Assembly: GCA_907163375.1 (NCBI GenBank)
Contig: CAJQUW010012972.1
Location: 62,001 to 126,000 of the forward strand
Reading direction: 5' to 3'
From: Prostheceraeus crozeri
Taxonomy: Eukaryota > Platyhelminthes > Polycladida > Euryleptidae
DNA length: 64,000 bases
Positions within the stretch are counted from its first letter, which is position 1. Each line of letters begins with the position of its first letter. The notes beneath the pieces are model-generated. The model was not told the DNA's origin, searched no databases, and saw only the letters and a list, made by a program, of their open reading frames with translations. The translations under genes and the position numbers were made by a program. Positions 54,425 to 64,000 of this stretch are shown here, one piece after another.

Positions 54425-56705
54425 TAAAAAAGGCGTTACATTACACGAGAAGCAATATTTTTGAGAAACAGTATCGAACAATATTTCGTATGGTTTGTCG
54501 AAATTGAAGCTATACAATTCTATGTAGCAGCAATAAGGGGAATTTTAGCTGATCTAAAGAGCCATTTCAGATGATTCGCTTGAACACAGAAAGTTATAAA
54601 GTTTCTACAAATTATGACGTGAACAAATATAATCAAAACTGAGATGTACAGTGAAACTTTTGTGTGTAAAAGTCTATCGCGAGAAATATACGTATCATGG
54701 ATCATTTTACTTTCGACAAGTAACATGTAGATAATCATCACTCTCGCACGCACGCGAACATTAAATTTTACATGATCAGATGCAGCGAATATTTGCTGTG
54801 ACGTCTTGTCATTTGATTAAGGCATAAATACTTAAGAATAAAATGACATGCAGTAATAAATATATGATTCCAGCTTCAATAGCGATCATTATCAGTGTAA
54901 AATGAAGAAATGCAAAATTAAAATTAAGATATATTATCTCTCTTTAATCTCGATGAATAGCGCTCCTGCTGTCCTTACCAAACGCAAGGCTTAGTTTGAT
55001 AATAAGTTTGACCAAACTCTGATTGTTTGACAAGGATTCTCATCAAAAATTTCAATGAATGTTTACTGATGATTAATATACAGACCAATACAACACTATC
55101 TGAGCTGCGGTACTTTGACAAACTTGAACTCTGGATGATCTTAACTTGAATGCTATTGAAATTTATGCAAAGATGCCCGCTTTATAAATTTTCATCTCTG
55201 CTGTATGTGATGTGCTACTGAACTTCGAAACAAATATATTATGATCGAGTCATTTACACTTGATCGAAAATCTTGACATTCTTGACAATTGAATATGCAA
55301 CTGACTTACACACACACGTATACTCGTAGAATCCCAAAAATCAAACATGGGAACTATTCGAAATTTAAAGCTGCTTAAAGTCCTGATTAAGCATATCTCA
55401 TATCTCAAGTGTTCGGTTATTAAATGTACTTAAGGAATCAAAAGGATGTAGATTCTTTTTCATTGTTATTTTATTCACTATTTTTCTCTCTACCTTCGCT
55501 TGTTTTTCGATTATTTTCATCTTCCGGTTTAATTCTTCTTCTTCCTCGATCACCGCAGCTTCTCTCTAATTGCGAGCCTCCTGCTCCATTTCTTCAGCCT
55601 TCCTCTTCCTTGCAGTAGCTTCCTTTTGCTTTTCTTCGACACTCGTCAAATCAAACTCCTATTTCTTCAATTTTCTTTCTGGTTAGCTCTCTCTCCGCCT
55701 CAACTATTTTCCTTGTTTCTTCATTTTTCCTCTCTTTGTACGCACTCTTTCCATTTTGTGACATTTGTCGCAATTCGTCTGAAAGGGACACTTTAAAACA
55801 TGCCTTATTCTGCGATTTCAAATATGATTTCGTAAACGTGAGTGCTCACACACCTTGTTGATCCAGACTGATTCGCTTTTTCGCCACTATATCCGACAGC
55901 ATGCTGAAGAGTATTTCGACATCTGAATTCCCGTGAGGAATTATCAAGCAATGGCGAGCTAATTGTTTCAAGATAGGAACGCTCAGTTGGCTGGTGACCC
56001 TCTGCCAAAAACTAGTACAGTCTCATCGTGTAACGGCTCGACCTGAAGCTTGATATCTCGCAATTCACATCTTAATTTTGATAGATCAGCATCTTGAAAG
56101 ACAGTTGAAATCTTCTTTGCCACGTTAGTCGTCCCATGTTTCATAGTAAATGGAGTTTTCCGGGTCAAGGAACCTCAGATTTCTCAGTAATTTATTCGCA
56201 AACGCCAAGCAGTTCACCAGCTGATGTGTACAGGTAACGGCTCGACCTGAAGCTTGATATTTCCCAACTCACATCCTTGAAAGTCATTTGAAAGCTTCTT
56301 AAAAGTCTTTTGTAGAAGGCTGGCACTTGTTCATAAAACCTTCTTGTTGCTGTTCGTAGAGATCAGTTACTAATTTGGAAGTCCTTTCGCCAATAATAAC
56401 GATTTTCCGATCCGGCAGACTAGCATCCGCATTGGAACTTTTCCATGGCTCTTTAGTGCTAATCTGACGCTTCCTTTACATCAAGAGCCATTTGATGAGA
56501 TGATTTGACATACTTTGCCATCAGTCATGTTTGAGGCAAACATCACGCTGGAATATCTTTTTAAATTCTCTCAGAGGTTTCAAAGCTGTGGCCAAGAATT
56601 CTAATGTGCATTCAGTGAGAGGATCTGAAAATCCCTCCTGAATTCTTCGGATTCGATCCTTCGAACACGACGTGCTTGACCTCGCCACAGTTACAGTAAA
56701 AACAC
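54425..56705 (-). mobile_element. hAT copy B, left part
   Basis: Homologous to 45100-47290 of hAT copy A, in the same orientation, with indels. Minus-strand frames show TNVAKKISTVFQDADLSKLR and, near 55930, the same hAT C-terminal block. The left terminus is missing, replaced by the Penelope-like fragment. Interrupted at 56705 by a LINE; resumes at 62572. Confidence 0.8.
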
Positions 56706-57354
56706 ATTTTGGACGCTGTGTGCGCCGGTCGTATCTTCAGGTAGCTCCCGTCTAACAATTTCTTTCCTCTTACAACATCGTTCTCCGGAATCCCTCTTGT
56801 AACAAATTTATATCATTCGAATCGCCGCGAGCTGCTCTATTTAACACTTATCACAATCGCTGATCTCTTCAAGTTCTTCTCTAGTGTTTGGACTCAATCA
56901 TTTTGAGTCATTCCAGCCACCCTGAGATCTTTGTTCTTTGTCTACCTTTGACTTCGTTCGCAATTGGGAATTCCTACTACGTCATCTTCACACATTGGAG
57001 TAACTCGCCACACGTACCTGCTGATTGCATCTGTGCTGCTGATACCCTGGGAAGAATCCCCTTTCCTATCTTATTGTGGCCTATCTTATTATTTATCTTA
57101 ATCTGGCCGTGTTTCCATCTCCGAGCCCGCTTACTCAGCCCTTCAGTGAAGTGATTCTACATTAACTTCGCCCCTCACAATCTTCAACAACTCCTCAGGC
57201 TTTCCCACCAAATCCCATGTTTTGGCGAATTACAAGTGAGCGTCTCGCGTGAGCGTGTATTCTGACCTGTCTGTATTCCGGGCGCGCGCCAAGACCTCAT
57301 CACTAACGCTAGCAAATCGCGATTTATCAGGAAGTGAAATCCCTCAAACTGATA

Positions 57355-57425
57355 GAGTTGTCACAGTGTAGTGGTTCCAATACCTGACTTTCATCCCAAC
57401 GTCCGTGGGTCAACTCCTCAGTTAC
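57355..57425 (+). promoter_or_regulatory. tRNA-like segment with possible Pol III A and B boxes
   Basis: GTGTAGTGGTT (A-box-like) is followed about 35 bases later by GTGGGTCAACTCC (B-box-like), with CTGACTTTCATCCC between them like a Glu-tRNA anticodon arm. The stems are poor. It could be a decayed tRNA-derived SINE or an internal promoter in the LINE 5' UTR. Confidence 0.3.
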
Positions 57426-57582
57426 GTTTTTTGGCTTTAATTATCAGTATCAAATATGATTGACTTCTTATTTTTTCTTAGACTGACTGTGCGACCCCAG
57501 CATTTTAACTGAGCTCCAACTCTTTAATACTGAAAAGATATTTATTTCTTTTAGCTCTAATTCTTTTTCCCATGCCCCTGCT

Positions 57583-57690
57583 ATGTGTCCAAATAATTCA
57601 CAGAAAACTTGCTGGTGCAGCAAACCTCCGCACAGTGCCACAGTCGAATGCTCATTATGCAGAAACGAAATCCATTATGAATGTCTAGGT
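57583..57690 (+). pseudogene. LINE ORF1 N-terminus, first half of a PHD finger
   Basis: CWC...ECSLC...IHYECLGI gives the first six metal ligands of a C4HC3 PHD finger, as found at the start of CR1-type ORF1 proteins. The last ligands (LCKIC) occur only at about 58388, after inserted sequence. Confidence 0.65.
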
Positions 57691-58330
57691 ATCTCTGTTT
57701 TGGTCAGTTCGAATCATCTCGATGGCGTAGTCAATGTATCTGACTACATGTCCGAGATTTTTCTTTCGAGGCTGCTTTCTTTAAAGCAGGGCCCCGCTTG
57801 AGCGAGTTTGAACGTACAGGAATTAAGGGGCCGAAACGTGAATCTTGCTCAAGTTCCTGCTGATGACCTCTATTGCTTTTGTCCTCATCAACTTTATCAC
57901 AGCATATATCAATTATCTGTTTTAGTTGCACTTCATGTAACCTGTGGGAAAGCCAGATCGGTCCTTTGGAGGGATCAAATTCTTTACTTTTCATTATCTT
58001 CAGCTTCATCTTCTCACTTCGATTGAAGCATTTGCGTAACACCACACGTGGTTGACCAGTTATCCGCATTAGAAATGACAGGTCTGTTTGTAATTGTATT
58101 TGACTGATAGCAGATCGGGATTTAGATAAGTTACAAAGTTTGAAGTATATAAGCAGACACACAAGTGTCATGTCTATAATCACTCCTTTTTAGACGCTAA
58201 TGTCATAAGTAAGTTGTTAGATTTATAATTTTGTTTAAAACGCAGTAATAAGTTATATTTTTTTTCTTCTTTCAGTTTTTAGTTAGGCCTATAGTATTAT
58301 TATTTTTCTTTATGATCTACCGGAGGTTAG
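57691..58330. other. 0.64-kb insertion inside the LINE PHD finger
   Basis: Separates the two halves of the PHD finger. On the minus strand it holds a 150-codon open frame (58183-57731) with RKCFNRSEKMKLKIMKSKEF and GPIWLSHRLHEVQLKQI; I do not recognise it. No inverted ends were found. An intron is less likely because the borders lack good splice sites. Confidence 0.5.
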
Positions 58331-58345
58331 CTTCAACCAATTTAA

Positions 58346-59455
58346 TTGGAACTGAGCTCCCTGATGAATCAAGATCCTGGCCTATATTTATGCAAGATCT
58401 GCCTCCCCAAAGCGAAGAAAACAACCCGTGACAATCTTACTAAATCTTCCCCTGGTTCCATCCTGTTTGAATTCAAACAGAATGTTTACGATGCTCTGAT
58501 CAGTCCTATACCCTCTGTCAGAATGGAATTATCTGACTTAGAAAAAGTAATTGATGAACGAATGACGAACTTTGAAACCAAGATCATGACATCAGTAGTT
58601 GGTCTTAAATCCTCCGTCAGTCAAGAGATATCGACATATGCTTCAAAAGCTGCTCTACCTCCATCAAACTCCTTTCCCGGTTTCCGACTCCCTACAGCAA
58701 TCAGTAAGTCCAACATGAAAACTAAACGAGCCGATCCTTTGAAAAGTCTTTTGATCGTTAACTTGTCTGATCCCAAGCGTTTCACACCAGCTCTCATAAA
58801 AAAGAATCTAAAACACATACGACCGGACTCCATTACAAGGATCAACCATGCCCGAATTCTACAAAGAAGTGGCAACCTTCTAATCGAAGCCAACACTCCA
58901 GAGGACCGGGATCAGCTTTTAACTGACTGGCCAAAAGACTGCTTCGGACCGAAAGCTCAAATTCATCCTATGAATCATGATAACATGGGATTCAAAAAGT
59001 GGGTTATAGTTAACGGTTTTGATAATGACTCCGATGTCGAACACCTTTGTACCCAAATCCAGCGAGAGTATACTGATACCGAAAACTTTTCTCTTTCCCC
59101 GTGTCGAGAAGGAAGGTCTTATCGATCCCTTAAATTCTCAGTTCAGGACCAACATCAATATACACGTCTCCTTCATTTTGGATTATATGCAGATTTTCGC
59201 CATTGCCAAGTATCACCTTTCGTCCGCCGCCCTATTCGATGCTATAACTGTCAACGATTCGGCCACGTAGCTACAGTCTGTAGATCTTCACCCCGTTGTA
59301 TAAGATGTGGTGATGACGAAGTTAATCACTCCACTCCTTGTCCAAATACCGAGAAATGCTGCAATTGCGGAGAACCTCATAGTGCTAATAGTATCAAATG
59401 TTCAATATATATAGCGCGCTTCGACTCTCTGAAGGAATTTGCTCGCCATGATTGA
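58346..59455 (+). CDS. LINE ORF1 (gag-like) with CCHC zinc knuckles
   Basis: 369 codons. It begins with the end of the PHD finger (LCKIC), then a coiled-coil-like segment (about residues 60-95), and a middle RNA-binding-like region. C-terminal knuckles follow: CYNCQRFGHVATVC, CIRCGDDEVNHSTPC and CCNCGEPHSANSIKC. It binds LINE RNA for RNP formation. Its stop overlaps the ORF2 ATG in ATGATTGA (59448-59455). The true start is upstream, in the interrupted part. Confidence 0.8.
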   Translation: MELSSLMNQDPGLYLCKICLPKAKKTTRDNLTKSSPGSILFEFKQNVYDALISPIPSVRMELSDLEKVIDERMTNFETKIMTSVVGLKSSVSQEISTYASKAALPPSNSFPGFRLPTAISKSNMKTKRADPLKSLLIVNLSDPKRFTPALIKKNLKHIRPDSITRINHARILQRSGNLLIEANTPEDRDQLLTDWPKDCFGPKAQIHPMNHDNMGFKKWVIVNGFDNDSDVEHLCTQIQREYTDTENFSLSPCREGRSYRSLKFSVQDQHQYTRLLHFGLYADFRHCQVSPFVRRPIRCYNCQRFGHVATVCRSSPRCIRCGDDEVNHSTPCPNTEKCCNCGEPHSANSIKCSIYIARFDSLKEFARHD

Positions 59456-60836
59456 GCTTTGGCATATCAACATCAGAGGTCTTCTCACAAATTTGGATGA
59501 ACTTAAAGTGCAAATATTATCTCACCGTCCCGCTTTTGTATTTATATCGGAAACTTTCCTATCAGCTAAGATTCCACAATCGATTCTCAATATTAGTGGG
59601 TACTATATCATACGTAAAGATCGCGAATCTTTTGGAGGTGGACTTATCATCTATGTCAAAGAACAAAACACCTTATCTACGCGTATCACGAAACTGGAGT
59701 CGGACGAATTCGAAACGATATGGATGTCTATCAGAACTACCAATGCACTATTCTTGACCTGCTTCGCCTACCGTCCCCCCAACTCCAACATGCACATTTT
59801 ATCACACATCAAATCCGCCCTTGAATCACACAACCCTAAGTACAATATCTCTCCTCTGATCATAGGCGACTTTAACTGTCACAACTCCAACTGGCTAGAG
59901 ACCGAAATCACTGACAGGAACGGCCAGACCATGGAGTCATTCTGCGTAGAGCTAGGACTTTCGCAATTGGTAAAATCAATAACCCGTACTCCTGATAACA
60001 ATTCATCCAGCCCGTCTCTTCTGGACCTCGTTCTATCTCCTGATACTGACCTCATCGAATCTGTCGACGTTTTACCCCCTATTGGCTCGGCCGATCACAG
60101 CCTAATCAAGATCTCAATTCCTGAAACTCAAATGAACGCTCCAAACGATGACCGCGCAAGAACTGTCTACGATTTCAACATGATCAAAGATTGGAGTGCT
60201 ATCCAAAACTTTATACTTCTTACTGATTGGTCACCCTTGTTTGAATCAACATCCATAGATGATGCCTGGAAGTTCTTCAGTAAAACAGTCCAAGAAATTC
60301 TGTTCAGCCATGTCCCGATAAAATCTGTTCAAAAGCATCAATACAATCTACCTTTCATTACTGATGACTTTCGACGTTTCTATATCCAAAAGAAGCAGTA
60401 CTGGAATCGATATAAGGGCACTAATTCTGAATTTGACCTACTTCAATATCGCTCCAATCGAAACGCATTGAGCTCTGAAATCCATAGGATCCGTCTCGAA
60501 GGATACCGAAAGAAGATTGACTCACTTCTAGCTGCTCCTTCTACTAGACGATACTGGAAACTAGATGGACAACTCTATAAATTTTCTGGTGCACCTCCGA
60601 ATCTACCGGATCTCCGCTACAATAACGACTATTACCGCTCCAACAAAGACAAAGCAGAACTTTTCAATAAAATATTTTCGGACGCACAACAAGGTGACGA
60701 AACACGTATCTTCCATACCGAAGATTGCACCCCAACAACTGATTCCATGATCTCAAATATTAATATATCTGACGATGTTGTTTTCAAAAACTGTCCACAC
60801 TTAACACTTCCAAATCCCCTGGGCCGGACAGACTGA
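59448..60836 (+). CDS. LINE ORF2 endonuclease domain
   Basis: ATG at 59448. Endonuclease motifs: HINIRG, FISETFL, FAYRPPNS, IGDFNCHN, SLLDLVLS and SADHSL, all consistent with an active APE domain that nicks target DNA. A linker leads to PPNLPDLRYNN and KAELFNKIF, just before the RT. The frame goes wrong near 60815, ending at a TGA at 60834-60836; the RT continues in another frame. Confidence 0.85.
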   Translation: MIELWHINIRGLLTNLDELKVQILSHRPAFVFISETFLSAKIPQSILNISGYYIIRKDRESFGGGLIIYVKEQNTLSTRITKLESDEFETIWMSIRTTNALFLTCFAYRPPNSNMHILSHIKSALESHNPKYNISPLIIGDFNCHNSNWLETEITDRNGQTMESFCVELGLSQLVKSITRTPDNNSSSPSLLDLVLSPDTDLIESVDVLPPIGSADHSLIKISIPETQMNAPNDDRARTVYDFNMIKDWSAIQNFILLTDWSPLFESTSIDDAWKFFSKTVQEILFSHVPIKSVQKHQYNLPFITDDFRRFYIQKKQYWNRYKGTNSEFDLLQYRSNRNALSSEIHRIRLEGYRKKIDSLLAAPSTRRYWKLDGQLYKFSGAPPNLPDLRYNNDYYRSNKDKAELFNKIFSDAQQGDETRIFHTEDCTPTTDSMISNINISDDVVFKNCPHLTLPNPLGRTD

Positions 60837-62357
60837 GCAACCTTTTTCTTACCCAATGTGCTACAGAGCTAACTCCGATCTTGTCCCACCTATATCGCGT
60901 ATCCTTAGAAAACTGCAAACTACCTGATGAGTGAAAAATGGCCACAGTGGTGCCAGTATACAAGCGAAAAGGAGATCATGCCAACCCTGACAATTATCGT
61001 CCCATCTCCCTGACGTCATCTATTGTGAAAGTTATGGAAGATATCATAAACAACCAACTATCCAACTTCCTCTGTCACAACAAAATTTTGCACGAACATC
61101 AGTTTGGTTTTCTCAAAGGTCATTCTGCAGCAGAGCAAGTTGCGCTTCTTCAACAAAAATGGACTACAGCCATGGAGAAAAATCAGACAACAGCGATTGC
61201 CTTTCTGGATTTATCCAATGCCTTTGGTACAGTTCCACACGAGGCCTTGCGTCACAGACTACTGGCCTCAGGTATTCGTGGTAACCTCTACGGATGGATT
61301 TCCAACTACCTCACAAATCGTCAACAACAGACCAGAGTAGGGAACTCTTTCTCGTCATGGAAGCCTCTATCCGCGGGTGTTCCTCAGGGCGGTGTTCTTG
61401 CACCCACCCTCTTTACCCTCTTCATTAACTCTCTCATAAAGGCCGTTAATTCCAAACCCTTCGAAAACTATCCGCCTGTTGAGTGTATGACAAACGCGGA
61501 TGATTCATTAATATATGCTTCCCATACTGATCCTGTCATGGCAGTTGCGTACGTCAACAAATCTCTTCAAGACATTCTTGCATGGTCCAAAACATGGGGT
61601 ATGAAGTTCAACACCACAAAAACTGTATCTATGCTAATCTCCAAGTCCAAGAAAAGACCCGCTCCGAAAGGAATAACCTTCGAAAACAAACTCATTTCTT
61701 TCTCTCAAATCCACGCATCTTGGTATTGTTCTTACAAATAACCTGAAGTATGAAAATCACGTCAAACATATATGCTCCAAAATAAACAGAGAACTCTACG
61801 CGTTTCGTATTTTGTGCTCCAACATTCCCTACTGTAAAGATCTCCTCATTCAACTATACAAGACATACATTCGGCCACACCTGGAATATGGATCCCTCGC
61901 CTTCGCTGGAATTGGCAAAGTACTGTCAGACAGGCTTGAATCTCTACAAAACAGAGCCATCAGATATATTTTGCGTTTGCCTCTCCGTACCCATCTCGGT
62001 CGGACTCATTATGATGAGGTTAAGCTCGAGCTGCTGTCTGTTCGCCGTGCTCGTATCATTGCAAGCGCAGCCTATAAAATGACTAACGATACTTGTCCCC
62101 GTGCTTTTCTCTTATATAAACCCTTACAACGTCAGCTCAATTACAACCTCAGACAAACCTACTATGAGCTGCCTAAAAATATGCAGCCCACTAATCCGCC
62201 ATCCGAGCGCTTTCGGCGGGCACCTTTATCCCTCACAAGTGGCATTATAAACATTCTTCCCCACTCATCCCTACAATCATGTTCCCTGTCAGCTTTTCAA
62301 ACACACCTGAAATCCCTTGCCTCACATGTTTTGTGTAATTTTCCGAATCAGTCTTAA
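60815..62357 (+). pseudogene. LINE ORF2 reverse transcriptase and C-terminus (broken)
   Basis: RT motifs in the 60938-61741 frame: VVPVYKRKGD, NYRPISLTS, FGFLKGHSAAEQ, motif A IAFLDLSNAFGTVPH (G where a second Asp is usual), GVPQGGVLAP, and motif C TNADDSLIYA (N in place of F/Y). A TGA lies at about 60930 and a frame change near 61710. The last frame (61812-62357) has LLIQLYKTYIRPHLEYGS, LESLQNRAIRYIL and LSAFQTHLKSL. Not functional. Confidence 0.8.
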
Positions 62358-62571
62358 CTCTGTGTGTGTATCCACTGTCTTTGCTCAATAATGTAATGTG
62401 TGAACCTTATAGTCTTTGTATGTTGATAAGTACTTCCTATCAGTACTATTTTCAACATTATTTAGCACGTGCATTCGCGCTGTGCTAGTGTATCCAAGCA
62501 GTCTTGTAGTTGTACATCTTTCCAACGGCATATATTTGCCATGGCTAATAAAATGTTGATGAATGAAAGAA

Positions 62572-62885
62572 TGAGTCAATGCTCCCAGTTGCTCTAATAG
62601 TAGTTCGATAACCTCCAAACACTGCAACCATGGTGCTATAAGGCGTAAGAAATTGTGGTGCTCCACGTTCATAAGATTGGCGCTGTGCTTATATTCCGAA
62701 TCGAAGTTGTGATACCGAAAGTGTGAAACTGTTCTTGATTACTAAGAGATGTTCAGCTGAACATAAAATATTGACAGCAGTACATAAAAAATCTACGCAT
62801 AAGAACATGAAAAATTGACGTGGGGCTCAACATTTTTTACGCCAGTTTACACAGTGCATAAATGTGCGCAGCGGTCCGACCACTG
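62572..62885 (-). mobile_element. hAT copy B, right part with terminus
   Basis: Continues copy B (CCAGTTGCTCTAATAGTAGT...) and ends in CCGACCACTG at 62876-62885. It retains about 130 bp near the end that copy A lacks. Confidence 0.8.
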
Positions 62886-64000
62886 CATCGCACGGTGAAA
62901 ACGTAGAGCAAATCAGTGGAGGAATGTATGTTCTGGAACAATGTGATCAAAGACTCCGGCAAAACATCGCCGTACTCACTGATGTTCCATCAGAATCGCC
63001 AAGCTAGATGTGGCGCGGTGAGCCACTGAATGAACCGACCATGGAAAATTCCGTGATGCACCACTTCGCGAATCCGTACATTATTGGTATCTCGTTTATC
63101 TGCGATCTAATGGCAGCTGCATGTCTGAATTGAGTGGACACTACCGCATAACTTGCATCAGATCGTCCGTCTCAGTAGAACTCAATGAAGATGGTATCAC
63201 AAGACATGAAGATGGTATCTTGTTGCTTGACGAGATGTTCAATCTGGTGAAAGTTATTCAGAAGCTAGTGACTCAAAACGTAGTGCAATGGAACAAATTA
63301 CTCATTTTACAAGCGACTCGTTGGACCTATTTTATAACGATGAATGCTCTGATTCTGACAGTGCAGAAGAATTATAAGTTTTGCATCCTACTACTTCAAG
63401 AAGACGTGGATCAAGAAACCGTCGTCCCCATGCGAGAATATGGACCTTCGACAATATGTCACTTAAGTATCACCTTCGTATTACTACTATATCTTTTCAA
63501 CATTAAATTGAGAATAGTCCAGATTGAATTGAGAAATGCCAAAATTGAAATGGGAATAGTCCAGATTGAAATGAGAATAGTCAAAATTGAACTGAGAATA
63601 GTCAAAATCAAAATGAGAATAGTCAATATCAAAATGGGAATAGTCAAAATTAAAATGAGAATTTTTTTAATGATTTTTCCCTACTTTTGACAGTTTGTCC
63701 TTGCTAAAATCATACACAAGACAGGCCAAGACGGATCTGGATGTTGATAATGACTGTAGTTCATAGCTTTTATCATAAGTGTTTATGAAACTCACCATCT
63801 TAATTTCAAAGCATGATATATATGTACTATATCAAGTATATCGACACAAGGTGTTTATGCGTTACTTACTTATGATGCTTCATTCTTTTAGCTAACACGA
63901 CTTTGTCGTTTGGAGAATTACCCGTATTAAAAGACGCAAAAATAATAAACATTAAATAAACGTAATTTAATGATCGTGAATCAATTGATAGACATAGTAT
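62886..64000. other. Flank with no gene recognised apart from the 21-bp array
   Basis: The 63121-63690 open frame has a Met start and no known domain. The rest is AT-rich. Confidence 0.45.
63495..63665. repeat. 21-bp tandem repeat, about eight copies
   Basis: The unit resembles AGAATAGTCAAAATTGAAATG with point changes. Since 21 is a multiple of three, a 189-codon open frame (63121-63690) reads it as a seven-residue repeat (MRIVKIE-like). Nothing else supports that frame as a gene. Confidence 0.85.

Larger units (their letters stand above)
56706..62571 (+). mobile_element. CR1/Jockey-group LINE inserted in hAT copy B
   Basis: Inserted between two halves of hAT copy B, so both borders are defined by comparison with copy A. 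Order: 5' UTR, ORF1 with PHD finger and CCHC knuckles, ORF2 with endonuclease and RT, no RNase H, 3' UTR, and a GATGAATGAAAGAATGA tail. ORF1 is split by a 0.64-kb insertion and ORF2 carries frame changes and a stop, so it is inactive. Confidence 0.85.

Noticed and set aside
57355-57425. Functional tRNA gene
   Set aside because: Acceptor and D stems do not pair; at best a decayed tRNA-derived promoter.

Overview
This window is nuclear DNA from an animal, most likely a marine or other invertebrate; I cannot name the species. The evidence is spliced coding exons of the ER-membrane protein NOMO, AT-rich non-coding DNA, an unknown-length assembly gap (100 N) and a dense, nested collection of eukaryotic transposons: LINEs, Penelope-like elements, a BEL/Pao LTR element, hAT elements and a Polinton/Maverick. 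I see no bacterial operon, rRNA gene or CRISPR array.

Layout. 1-1.25 kb is an almost G-free A/C tract next to the gap. 1.35-7.1 kb holds transposon scraps (pogo-like, CR1-like). 7.1-15.8 kb holds two small inverted-repeat elements, then a foldback element with arms of 0.75-1.0 kb that was hit by a nearly full-length APE-RT-RNase H LINE (8559-13444) carrying a 2A-like motif. 16-19.3 kb has a Penelope-like GIY-YIG fragment and a decayed LINE. The host gene NOMO runs on the minus strand. Its large 5' coding exon is at 48142-50619 and the next 90-bp exon is at 20328-20417; the two match in phase and protein sequence across a 27.7-kb intron. Later exons were not found.

That intron is a transposon graveyard. 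A BEL/Pao retrotransposon was hit by a 1.09-kb hAT element with an 8-bp target duplication. An 11.45-kb Polinton (24353-35806) sits in the BEL 3' LTR, with AG...CT termini, a 6-bp duplication and 0.81-kb inverted repeats about 98% alike. Further along are an RTE LINE whose 3' half is inverted, a Penelope-like element hit by a CAGGG...CCCTG element, and a 2.86-kb hAT with an 8-bp duplication. A second copy of that hAT lies upstream of NOMO (54.4-62.9 kb), itself split by a CR1/Jockey-group LINE (56.7-62.57 kb).

The Polinton is the most interesting object. All its genes read on the minus strand: a spliced gene whose start codon is the last three bases of its first exon, a RING-like protein, a DEDDh exonuclease (frameshifted), a short protein resembling the N-terminus of Polinton polymerase, a membrane RING protein, a basic protein with an adenain-type cleavage site, the packaging ATPase, an unknown 230-aa protein, a chromodomain integrase (broken), a basic core-like protein, the double jelly-roll major capsid protein (frameshifted), the adenovirus-type protease and a small unknown protein. 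No B-family DNA polymerase is visible. The TIRs look young, so this may be a real polymerase-less, capsid-encoding family with unusual cargo, or a recent deletion derivative.
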